DNA of 64,000 nt, from the NCBI GenBank assembly GCA_002633005.1, contig NMRA01000015.1, positions 630,295 to 694,294 on the forward strand, in the 5' to 3' direction. Shown in pieces: positions 1-11,800 of this stretch. This DNA is from Phoronis australis. Its lineage: Eukaryota > Phoronida > Phoronidae. How positions within the stretch are numbered: position 1 is the stretch's first letter; the number at the start of each line of letters is the position of its first letter. The translations under genes and the position numbers were made by a program. The notes beneath the pieces were generated by a model that saw nothing but the letters and a program-made list of their open reading frames with translations, ran no database searches and was not told the DNA's origin.

Positions 1-1466
1 TGCCGTCATCTCCGTCTGTCCGGCGTCCGCTGCTCTATCTCCAAAACGCTTTGTTGTCACATTCATGAAATTTTGCACATATGTTCCTATCATAGATGGG
101 ACGGCATGAGCGAACTTTCGGACGGATCCGACTACCGGTGTGCCCCCTAGTGGCAATTTTAGTTTTTTACGCTTACTTCTATATCTTCAAAGGTCCTAAA
201 CGTATTTTCATAAAATTTGGCATATAGGGCCTAGGCATCTATTAGTGAGATGACCGCTATCATCCTCCAGTTTTCGCGGATGGATTCGACATAGTTTGCG
301 CCACCCAGTGGAAATTTTTGCTGTTTCCGAGTCTGTTTTTAGGCGTCCATCCCACTATCAACCAAACTGCTCTATAAAGATGATCGTGGAAATTGGGATG
401 TACGTTTTTATTAAGGAGAAGACGGCTGACGATGATTTTCCGACAATGATTTTGACTACTGTGGCGCCTCCTAGTGGCAGTTTTGTCTCTGACTACCGGT
501 GTGCCCTCTAGTGGCAATTTATATTTTTACGTTTACCTCTGTATCTTCAATAGTCCTCAACGTATTTTCATAAAATTTGAATAGGCACCTATTAGTGAGA
601 TGAAGCTATCCTGCCATTTTCGGATGGATTTGACGTAGTTTGCGCCACCTAGTGGCCATTTTTACTGTTTTTAGTCGGTTTTTGGTGTCCACCCCTCTAT
701 CAACTAAACCGCACTGAGGATGATTGTGAAAATTGGCATTTATGTTCTTACTACGAAGTTGACGATGATTTACCAGCGACTTCGACAACTGTGGCGCCTC
801 CTAGTGGCATTTTTTGCGCCCTTGGCTGTATCTCCTAAACGGTTTGCAGCATCTTTGCTAAATTTAGAAAGTGTATTTATATGATGTTAACAACTGATGA
901 CAACAACTTTTGGAGGGATCTGACAACCAGTGTGCCGTGTAGTGGCAATTTTCATTTTTTAGGCTTAACTCTGTATCTTCAAAGGTCCTCAGAACGGATT
1001 ATCAGAAAGTCTGGAATATAGGCATTGGTGAGATGATGCTATCCTCCCGCTGTGGGATGGAATCGAGAAACTTTAGCACCACCTATTGGCCATTATTCCT
1101 GTTTCCGAGTCTTGTTTTTTGGCGTCCACTCCTCGATCAACCAAACCATTCTGAGGATGACTTTGAAAATTGGTATAGTGGTATATGCGCTCAGTCTGAA
1201 GAGGAAAGTTGATAATAACGCATTTGACTACTGTAGCGCCTCCTAGTGGTAGTTTTGTTTTGTTTTGTTTTGTGGCCATAGCTGCATCTCCTAAACTCAC
1301 TGCAGGATCTCTATTAAAGAAGCGATGGCATGTACCCATTTTCAGATGGATTGGATGTTTTTTCGCCCTCTTGTGGCTATTTTTATGAAACAAATAATCA
1401 ACCCTAGAAGCACACCGTTTGCGGTGCATTCGTGGGCGCATTTCAACGCTCCGCGTTGATCTTGTT
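1..1466 (+). repeat. Complex dispersed repeat, copy 1, with periodic CTCF-like cores
   Basis: The copy is truncated by the window edge. It consists of diverged monomers of about 150 bp. Each monomer ends in a block close to GCGCCTCCTAGTGGCAGTTTT or TGCCCCCTAGTGGCAATTTT. Cores lie near 147, 306, 471, 509, 649, 800, 939, 1084, 1241 and 1370. The same family recurs at 16504-17836, 35600-35766, 37733-38845 and 41190-43110. Its 3' end (near 1420-1466) matches the end of the 16.5-kb copy. No coding potential is evident. Confidence 0.85.
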
Positions 1467-2764
1467 ACACATTTCATAATCATATTACGTCGCTGAATGA
1501 CTTCCTCATAAGACTTACCTACGCAAATCTACTCTTACTCAAGTCGGGTGCGTAAAAACAAAAACTGGCGTAAGAATATGACCTGAAATGGCGTGTTGTC
1601 ACGGAAATAGTCCCACGAGCGGCTACCAATGGCCCAGTTCTACTAAACGTAGGGAGAGGGTACGTTAACACGGTGGTTAAATTGAATGGACATAATTTCA
1701 CATTTTCATTATTTGCGTTCTGTTGTATACTCCTTTACAATATATTCCATGTGACGTTGAGATACTTTTTAGTTAGCAGTTTCTTTTTTAAAATCACATA
1801 TTCGTCGTTTCCTCGCACTCTCCCAAAAAAGCTTGAAATCGTCATTCACTCAAGAGCAGATGAAACGATAACAATTTGCCGGAAACGTTATTTGTAACGT
1901 TGGTAGGTCTTTGCTTTGATTTGATCGCGTTGTTTTTTCTGTTTTTAGTGGCTTTCAAACTTGCCGAATGGACTTCCTCAATTGTAAAAAAGGAAAAGCC
2001 ACCCGAGCTCACTGCTCGACCAGTGCTATACGGTGGGGCGTAGACGCACCTAGGCCCAGCCAACCACCTTTTAGCATTTGAACATAGCGCCTACTCACCG
2101 TCTTAACTTACGTTCAGTGCTCAAGGTGATACGGTGGGCTTTTGGCGCCTACTTACCTCTAATTTTACCACTACAGCACTGTGCCCGACTCGTTGGTTCT
2201 GCAAGTCAGCGCCTGTTCTATGTTCAGTTTGATTCGAGCTTGTGTAGACTGGGACGAGGGGTTTGAGGGCCGTGAGTCGAGGGGGTCGTGGATTGTGGGG
2301 CTCGAGTGGGTTTTCGAAGCTCTTATCTCACGTCAACGATTGAATCATTGGCCTGACTGACATGTTTCACGTACCATGCACTTGTCTTTGCGAGTAAATT
2401 GGCATCAAGCTACGTGTGCTAAGCGTTTCAGTTAATTTCGAAGGCAACAGACAGAGCGCATAACTCTTCGTCTGCTCCATATTATTGAGAACGGGGTTGG
2501 CCCTGGGTGGTGATTGAGGTTGCGATTCTCTCTCGAAAGAGAGCCGGCTTGATGGCACATCTTTTGTTATGAGTCTTAGACTGACTAGGCAACTAACTCT
2601 ATTGTCAATTAGTTCAAATTTCTTTAGTAATTGTCTTGATATTTGCCATCACTCCAACTGCAGTTGTAAAACAGCAAATTAACTGCGTCTCAGTTCTTAT
2701 CAGTACGTGAGGATCACCAACTCAATACGACTGAGACGCAAGTCGAGAATACTTTATATTGCAG
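1467..2764. other. Intron or 5' flank of the EGF/TSP1 gene, no firm gene
   Basis: No certain exon is visible. Positions 2020-2270 resemble 14150-14420 (shared words around a GTAGACGCA and a TACTTACC motif), so this is probably a short dispersed repeat. A possible linker exon at 1949-2032 is listed separately. Confidence 0.5.
1949..2032 (+). CDS. Possible 84-bp linker exon of the EGF/TSP1 gene (weak)
   Basis: A very good acceptor (TTTTTCTGTTTTTAG) ends at 1948. From there one frame stays open for 84 bp to a weak donor (GTGGGG) at 2033. The exon would be phase 1-1, like every other internal exon of the downstream gene, and would encode a cysteine-free hydrophilic segment beginning AFKLAEWTSS. 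Against it, the donor lies inside a dispersed repeat and the peptide matches nothing I recognise. It could be chance. The true 5' end of the gene is not established. Confidence 0.22.
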
Positions 2765-2893
2765 CGAAAACTCCGTGCGAGTTGCTGAGCTGCCACAATG
2801 CGTCCGGAGCAAGTTGCAGTGAGGACGAACCTGCTAGGTGTGAATGTCTTAAAGACGGGTACCATCTTAGCGCCGATGGTAAAAGGTGCGAAG
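2765..2893 (+). CDS. EGF-like exon 1
   Basis: The exon is 129 bp, phase 1-1, with acceptor ATATTGCAG and donor GTGAGA. Cysteine spacing is C-x4-C-x7-C-x7-C-x-C-x13-C, as in an EGF module, ending in DGYHLSADGKRCE. A G-rich tract starts about 20 nt after the donor. Confidence 0.85.
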
Positions 2894-5800
2894 GTGAGAG
2901 AGCGCGGGAGAGCGCGGGAGGGAGGGAGGGGGAGAGGGGCCGGAGAGGAGAGGGGATGCGGAAATTTCATAGTTTGGAAGTTTAGACAAAATTAGATTTT
3001 TTAGCAATTAACCAGTTTCTTGGAACGGGCCCCTGGATCCTATCAAGAACGCACCCTTTATATGAATGAACAATTAACAACGCATTACATCAATGACTAG
3101 TTAAAAAGATACATAAAAATGTGAGGTACACTTAGAGAAAACAAAACGAAGTAGGGCTAGTGTTAGCGACTGACTTACAAGAGGACTAACACAGCTCGAT
3201 CTGGGAGGATGGGGTGATAACTTGTTTCACATAAAGCGTAGTTGGAGATTGTGGGGTATTTGATGGGGTTGTAGACTGCTGTGGAGTCTAACCGGTTCGT
3301 TGCTTGTTAGATGGAGATAAAAACTGACTACATCGATTGAAGGCTATAAGAACACACAAAGTTTATTGGCTCTAACTACAGTATATATAGCAACTCAAAA
3401 TATGTGTGGGTTTTGGGTGTATTTGAGTCAGTTCCTGTGACGTCAACACAAATAGTAAACTTTTATGAATGGAATTCCACAATCTCGTCCTGGCATGCCA
3501 TATATGGAAAATGACTTGTTTACCAGACAACCAGATGCACTGAAACAATAACATTGATATGCTGAGGTCACTACTCACAGGAACTATTATGTAACAACTC
3601 TTCCTTTTGCCAGAGTTCAATGAAAAAACAGGATATGACTCACTTTCACTTGATCATCATGAGAATTCATGACACTCCGCCGGCCAAAAACGTTAAAATA
3701 TTCGAATTTTAAAATCAACTGAATCGCACCAAAAACCACACATCATATTAAAATAAAAGGCATGCAACTAATCATCATAATCAGGTTACGCTTGAATTAC
3801 ACTAGTTGATATGTTTACACTAATACTAATTGTTCATCTTGGTGAGCAAGCTGTTTCCGAATTTTTTCCATTGCCAATTGCGCGGCTTGACGTCTTGGTC
3901 TATCAAGGACAGTCTCCTGGTTTGATTCTCGTTCAGTGGCAGTCTGTTCACTTGTATCTGATCCACCCTTATAGTTTACCTCCAGTGGATATAATTTGGC
4001 AATAGGGCGATTTGTGTATCCACCCTTTGTTTTGATCGTTGCAGATCGCACAAATCCATCTGCGCCCACGTTTACTTCGGTAACAATACCCATAGGCCAA
4101 TTGACACGTTTTTCGATGTCCATGTGGATTAATACAATGTCTCCTTTGTTTATAGTATTACACTGAGTGCGTCCATGCGTTGTGGTCTGAGAATGTCTCT
4201 CACGTAAAATTGGTAAATACTCTCCTTTCCAACGCTTCCAAAAGTCCGTAAAGAGTCTATCCAAATATCTAACGCGGCTAGTCATGGCGTCGCGTTGAAG
4301 CGTAAAATCAGGATCTGTAATTTCATCAATCTCTACAAACTGTCGAGGTAAAGTTGACGTTATACGTCCATGGATCAGGTGTGATGGAGTGAGTGGTACT
4401 GGATCATCCTTGTCACTTGAGATGTAGGTTAGTGGTCTGTTGTTGATAACAGCTTCGATTTCCGTTAACAATGTGACGAGTTCATCGTATGTGACGCAGG
4501 ATTTCCCTAACACCTTCTTCAGTGATGTTTTGGTAATGCCAATGAGTCTTTCATAGAAGCCACCAAACCAAGGCGCTCTTTTAGGAATAAAAGACCATTT
4601 GACGCGTTTTTGACGAAGATGATTCTCAACAGGGACACTTTCGATTAGATTTCTGATGTTTTCCGCTGAAGATACGAATGTCGACGCATTGTCTGAGATG
4701 ACATGGCTGGGTACACTTTTTCTGCTGCAAAATCTGCGAAAGGCTCGGATAAATGCTTCTGAACTCATGTCTGTGACTAGTTCCAGGTGACATCCTCTGG
4801 TGACAGCACACGTTATCAACAATACGTAACACTTATTTCGGTTCGAAGTTGTATTTCGATAGTAAAGCGTACCTGTAAAATCCACTCCAACAATAGTGAA
4901 TGGTGGTGCTTCTTCAAGCCTGTATTTAGGTAGGGGAGGATCCAGGGGTCTCGCATAGGGTTGTCCATTAACTTTGAGGCATAGGACACACTTCCGTAGC
5001 ACCGACTTGACAATTTGTCTGATTATTGGTATCCAGAACTGTTGTCCCAAATGAGTAATCGTTGATAAAGTTCCAGCATGTTTGAGTAATCCATGTGCAT
5101 ATTCAGTGAAAATCTGTCATTCGGTGGAAGCAATATAGGAAATTTAGCATCATATGTGCTGTATGCATGCTCAAGCCTTCCCCGACAACGAATGACGGTA
5201 TTATCATCAAGGAATAATTTCAATTGTCGCACAATGGAGACTTCGATTTTGAGCCTCGGAGAACTTCTAATTCACGGTAATAATGCTGTCGTTGAACGTG
5301 TTTAATCCACAATAACTTGGCTTGGTTCAGGTATTCTACGGTCAATTTTGAACTTGTTTCTTGCTTGCGTAATCTGTGCACAAACTTCATCACATAGGCA
5401 GTCACATGTAGCAGTGTGTCCAGGGTAGAAAATCTATTAACATCAATGATTGCTTTAAGGTCAAGAGTGTATACCTCTGCTTGTGTCTGTTGTGTCTGCT
5501 GCTGTTGTTGTTGCGTAACGTCAGTAACATCTGTAGTTGTGTCTGTTGTCTGGAGTGTTGGTTGGACATCTGGAAGTAATCCATCTGTTATCAGTTGTGC
5601 TCAGATCACACATGTCAGTATTACACGACATCACAATACTGTCTGGGGAAGGATTGATAGGCCAGTCACCTTTGGGTAACCGTACTGGACCCGACCACCA
5701 TAGTTGCGATGACTTCAAGTTTTCAGTGGAAATGCCTCTTGTCAGCAAATCTGCAGGATTATCTGCTGAAGGACAATATGTGACGTCGTCGAACCTTGCA

Positions 5801-8800
5801 GACTGTATTTCGCGTACTCTGTTTGCGACAAATACGGGTAGTTTTTTGTCACAAAGAATCCAGTGTAGAGTGATTTGGCTATCTGTCCAAAATACTCTCT
5901 TGTTCACTTGGAGATGGCTAGAACTTAGTGATTTCATGACGAAGTTTGACAGTCGAGTTCCTATCAGTGTAGCCATTAATTCCAATCGGGGTAGTGTGAT
6001 GTCCTTTGTCGGTTTTACTCTTGTTTTTGCCATCGCCAGGGTACTCTCGTTTCCATGTTTTAAGTAGACCGCAGCACCACAAGCAAGCGAGCTGACATCG
6101 CAAAACACATGGAGCTCAATAGGATTTTTGGTAGGTTCATTGAAATACTGGCGCGGCACCGTGATGGATCGGGCAGCAGTGAGATCTTGAAATATGTCAT
6201 TCCATCGCTCATATAGTGTAGATGAGAGTGGGTCGTCCCAGTTCCATTTCTCCTGCCACAGTTGTTGGATTAATAGTTTAGCCTAGCCTTGACATGAACT
6301 GGGGACAGAAATCCGAGGGGGTCAAACAAGGTAGATGTCAATTTCAGCACTTGTCGCTTGGTCACTTCACCATGAGGTTGAGTTGACTGTGGTGTATACA
6401 TTAGGTAATCTGTAGCTGTGTTCCATCGCAGACCTAGGACATTGACAATTTGATTGGCATCTCCATTATCATCTGCATTTATTTTGGCTTGTAGTATGGG
6501 GTCATTTGTGGCCCATGACCTCAATTTAAAGCCAGCTTGTTGCATAACACCATTAGCCTTGGTGTAGTATTCCACTGCTTGTTGAGAGGAATCTTCTTGG
6601 TCGTTACTTGATGTAACACCACTTAAGAATATTATCAACGTAAATATTCTGTTGAATGTCGCTGGTCACAGGATCATCATAGTTGTCCAAATGTGTTTTG
6701 ATGACTGAGTTCAGGATGAACGGACTGGAGCGGGAACCAAATAGGACGGACTTGAATCTGTACACCTGAAATTCACTTTCTGGATTCGCTGGATCAGTTA
6801 GCCACAGAAATTTCGTGTAGTTGCGGTCAGCCTTATGTAACCGGACGTTTAAAAGTGCTTTCTCGATATCGCTTGTGAATGCGACTGTCTTGGTGCGAAA
6901 ACGTATCAGGATCGAGACAAGATCATTCAGTAGGGGCGTTCCTGTTTCCAGACAGTCGTTGAGGCTTGGATTATGTTGAGTGGAACAGCTGCAATAGTAA
7001 ACAATTCGAATGGGAGGTGGCGGCGACTGCAGGCGCTGTTGTGTCCACGGATCCTGGGGGCGTAGGGGGGCTGTCATGGGCTGCTCCTGTCAGTAGACTT
7101 CCTGCCATTGGGAGGGAGGTTGTGACACCTTGCTTCTTGTCTCGTTGCTGCCTTAGGTTCAATAGTTTCATGTTGACGTTGTCGAAGTACTCGGCCGACT
7201 CTTCATAAAAGGCTTCGATGTCTGTCGTTGGGGTGGTGTCGGCGATCTCGTCGTCCAGCTTGTCAAGTAGGTTGACTTTGTCGTGGCAGAGTTGAATATG
7301 TGCATTGACTGCATCCAATTCTTCAGTGGTAATATTCTCTTGCTGTAGAATATTACGTGCGGCAGCAAGGTTTTGAGTGATCTTGCCGCGGTGTGCTCTC
7401 CTCTTGTTCATGAGTTTCTCCATCTCGGGTCACTTGGCACCAACAAATGTGGGGTATTTGATGAGGTTGTAGACTGCTGTGGAGTCTAACCGGTTCGTTG
7501 CTTGTTAGATGGAGATAAAAACTGACTACATCGATTGAAGGCTATAAGAACACACAAAGTTTATTGGCTCTAACTACAGTATATATAGCAACTCAAAATA
7601 TGTGTGGGTTTTGGGTGTATTTGAGTCAGTTCCTGTGACGTCAACACAAATAGTAAACTTTTATGAATGGAATTCCACAATCTCGTCCTGGCATGCCATA
7701 TATGGAAAGTGACTTGTTTACCAGACAACCAGATGCACTGAAACAATAACATTGATATGCTGAGGTCACTACTCACAGGAACTATTATGTAACAACTCTC
7801 CCTTTTGCCAGAGTTCAATGAAAAAACAGGATATGACTCACTTTCACTTGATCATCATGAGAATTCATGACAGAGATATAACAAATTGGGTCGTAGTTAA
7901 CGGATGAGTATGTAGAATAGTTGGAAGCTCATCGGAAGCTGTCGGAAGGCACCGTCTGACGCCGGCCGACGAATATTCACTGCGTCACTTCCGGCTTAAT
8001 ATTTCCTTTAACTGTTTTGATCAAGTCATCTTAAAAGGTGTGAAACGACATTTATACAATGTCAAATGTGTCTAGCCGAAGAAAGCATATAAACATAGTG
8101 ACATTATCCACTTAACTTGTACTTTTCTTGCTAGAAAATAAGTCTTGCCAGGAGTTACAGTGCGACATCTTAACATCAGCCACGTGCGACCAAAGGGGCG
8201 GTGTCTATAAATGTTTCTGCCCTCCCGGTTACACGCTTGAAGAAGATGGAAAACGGTGCCGAGGTAAACGTTGGTTTGTATATGAAGCGAGCGTAAACGC
8301 AGCTCTAATACAAATTATATATCCCTTTAATTAAAGGGCTATAACCCACATTTGCATGGCTAAGGTGCGTATGCTTCTTCACAGCGACGTCTACCGTATA
8401 TGTTAGGCTTATGGTATAAACACAAAGGCTCTTGTGTATGGTGTAAAATAATACGTGCACTTCCACAAAATCGACGGCATTACATGCATGCAGGGTACCG
8501 GTATCCATGCGATCACAGTTATTAATGTTCACATATATTTATACACACACACGTAGTCATTACTATTACATGCAGAGGGCTTGTTTGACAACTGGGCGGT
8601 TTATTTACGGTGGACAATACAATGATCCGCAGCACCTTGGATATCGCCGTATGATTCAACACCCCGTCCAATGTGAACGTTACTTGTCCATGTAGGAACT
8701 TAAGTCATACAGCAAGTCATCTTTCTTAATTTATAATTAATGTGATGTATGACTGAAGTTCCCAGGGGGAACACGGAGCGTAAAATGGAGTAACATAAAT

Positions 8801-11800
8801 ATAAGAAAAAGGCTGACATTTAGAGGGTACACTGTAGCTGGGGCCGGGGGGGGGGGTTGGGGGGTAGCTGGTAAAATGACAATAATTTAATACTTAAGTA
8901 ATATTTATAAAACGTGCGACACTAGCTTGTCACTATAGCTTTCACCAATGGATTTCAAGGCCCTGAAGTATTTGCCGTCGAAACTTGAACGAGAATTTCT
9001 TTCAAGTTCAACTCTAAATCCGTAACAGATGCACCAGAATTCACATTCATGCTCCGAATTCTGAAAATTTCTTGGCGTGGTTCATCAAATACTCGGTATA
9101 TGTCGACTGGCACAAGCCAGGCATGCTGGGCCAGATGCTTACGATCTGGCGGTATTTGTGACCTACGACTTCTTACCTTACTTCCGCCGCCTTTCTGGCG
9201 CGCAACAGGCATTCAGTGTTCTGCATAATGTGAACTTTATAATGCACAACCCTCGTATGTCTCCGTAACGCGACTGTCACTTTCACTGAGTGACTAAGAG
9301 CCTTGTTACACCACGGTTGTCCTGAAATGTGGAAAAACGACTGGGATTCGATGAAACATGATAGGCTACACAATCTGGTGAAGAACCTTGTGCACATGCG
9401 GTGTCGCAGTCCAGGCATTTTTGCTGCCCTTAGTTCATCAACAAAATGTTAATAGTGGTTCGGATATTTCACCTCGAGTTTGATGTGGCAGACCTTTGGT
9501 GTCGATCAGTTTCTATTCTAGGCCGCTTGTGTTGTGAAGCGTTTGATGCGATAGGGCCTTTAGGTCATTTTCCAGTCTATTCAAGACCACCCGTGACCTG
9601 ACGGGATGGGATATTTAGTGTCAGTCATTTCTAGTCAAGACTGCCTGTGACCTAAAAGCTTAATGTGACAGGGCCTTTAGTCTCGGTTATTTTCTCGTCA
9701 AGACTGCCTGTGACCTAAAACTTTAATGTGACAGGGCCTTTAGTGTCGGTTATTTTCTTGTCAAGACTGCATGTGACCTAAACTTTTAATGTCTCAGGGC
9801 CCTTAGTGTCGGTTATTTTCTAATCAAGACTGCCTGTGACCTAAAAGTTTAATGTCTCAGGGCCCTTAGTGTCGGTTATTTTCTAATCAAGACTGCCTGT
9901 GACCTAAAAGTTTAATGTGACAGGGCCTTTAGTGTCGGCTATTTTCTAGTCAAGACTGCATGTGACCTGAAGAAATGTGAACATGGTTGTCAATTTTTCG
10001 GCGGAATAGCCCGATGCACATGCAACGAGTTCTACGCTCCGGATCCGAAGGACAACACTAAATGTAAACGTAAGTGCAAAATAAGTGCAATTTTCACTTT
10101 CCAAATGTGTTACCGTAAAGCCAGCAAGTACAGAGAGGAGATGCTAGAGGAATTAAATAGTTCGGCTGCGGAAACAAGCGATGGTGCTTGGGCATTTTGA
10201 CAAAAAAATTGTGCGATCATAGGGGTTTCTAACGTAACCTCGTTTGTCAATTTGTCCTGTATGATTGTTTGTCGTTTATGACAAATTGGGACGTGTAAAC
10301 ACAGTTTTCGAGAAGTCACATGCAGGCGTGCTAATCCGACAGTCGTATCCGACAATTTGGCGCTGTAGACAGGGCTATGAGGACCGATATGTGCCAAAGA
10401 AAAACCGTCAGCCGGCTGTACGGGCAACCAGATTAGACATCGAGACATGGTTCAGTACTTGATGTGGTAGGTGTTCATCCTTTGACTTTCAGATTATTCA
10501 TTGTTTCTCTTCGCAGTGCATTGTGAGGTGATGGAGTGTGAAGGAAAATGTCAAAATTTAGCCGACGGAGCAATTTGCTTGTGCCCCCCAGGGAAAGTAA
10601 TAAGCAACGACAAAAGAACATGTAGAGGTAAAAACATGTAGAAACAAATTTAAGATTTCGAATTTGCGTTATCATGTGTAATTAAACAGTTAGAGTCGAA
10701 GTTCCCGGTGAGTCGGGCAAATACGTCATCGGGACAAGAAGGAATAATAACTGATAAGCTGAGAAACGTAAACATCATGATTTCGGCTAACGTCGCCCCT
10801 TCACATAAAATTGTAGACATAATGAAGATTAACAATGGCAATCACTTCAATCTATTCTTTTTCTGTGTTTTCCACCTCCGCTTATTTGTCACGGAATGTT
10901 TAAATTTATACGTTAACGTGTGAAATCCAGGTAAATTAATGAATTTATGAAACGTAAGAAAGTTTAATTTCTCGAAGCCATGTTTATTAACACGTGACTT
11001 CCGCAAACATCACATCACCTGTTGTGCTTAGTACAATGATAGCACGACGTGGCAGCTGTTTTGGCCGAAGATTAGCCTCGAAGCTAGACTCTTTAACACT
11101 GAAGTATAGCACAGATTTCAAAAAGAGCTCGGTTGGTCAGATGTTGATAGTACTGAGCCATAATCTGATATGTAAGTGTATTTCAACATCTGAAAGTATT
11201 TTATATCTCCCGTTTTCTCCGGATTCTACAAACTGCTATTCGTCTCAATTGCTGCTCAATGATCTTAATTGCATGCTTTCCATTTTTTCCTACCTTTGTG
11301 AGATAAGAAAATAGTTGTACGGCTGTTCGGGCTGCAGCCAAAGCATAGTGCTCTGCTCGTGTGACGTATGTGATCGTTGGGCATAGTGGTACTTACGCCC
11401 GTTTGTCATCTGTGAAAGGGACTTAAAGTGGGAATGCAATGGACCAAAGGACTTTTCGACATGTTACATGTGTTTGGTCAACACAGGCGTATTATTTCTT
11501 TTACCCCTGACATTAACCAAGTACGTTAATTACTATCGCACGACCCCATCAGGAACCCCATTTAGCGCCGAAAAAACTTCAGGTGGCTCTTATATTTATC
11601 GAAGCAAATGATGTCATCTTTGTGATACCACACGAACAAGCTTTTGATAAATTAAAGAAAACTTACCACACGGTGACGGGTGTAGGTTTCAAATAGCAAA
11701 ATGTCGAAATTACGTTTGTTAGAGACAATAACGTGTTTTGATTATATACAGCGACACAGATCTCGACACTTGCACTTGAATAGAATAAAGGACGGAGTCA

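Larger units (their letters stand above)
3250..7872 (-). mobile_element. BEL/Pao LTR retrotransposon, internally deleted and frameshifted
   Basis: The element is 4623 bp and is bounded by 425-bp direct LTRs (3250-3674 and 7448-7872) that begin TG and end CA. It is flanked by an exact 5-bp duplication GAGAT at 3245-3249 and 7873-7877. Coding sense is minus. In element order it has a primer-binding site, the N-terminal part of gag, a partial reverse transcriptase, an A17-type region, an RNase H-like region, a zinc-binding region and an integrase with a C-terminal DUF5641-like part. The BEL/Pao assignment rests on the A17-RNaseH-integrase order, the integrase motifs and the 5-bp duplication. The internal region of about 3.8 kb is short for the group because the rest of gag, the protease and the start of RT are missing. 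Several frameshifts separate the pol blocks, so this copy cannot encode a working polyprotein. It sits in the intron between EGF exons 1 and 2, antisense to the host gene. Confidence 0.93.

Noticed and set aside
1073-1483. 136-residue minus-strand frame
   Set aside because: It lies wholly within the complex dispersed repeat, and corresponding copies are not open.
5537-6067. 176-residue plus-strand frame
   Set aside because: It is antisense to the RNase H region of the BEL/Pao element.
10994-11314. 106-residue plus-strand frame in the intron after EGF exon 4
   Set aside because: No cysteine pattern, domain or splice context matching the gene; likely chance.
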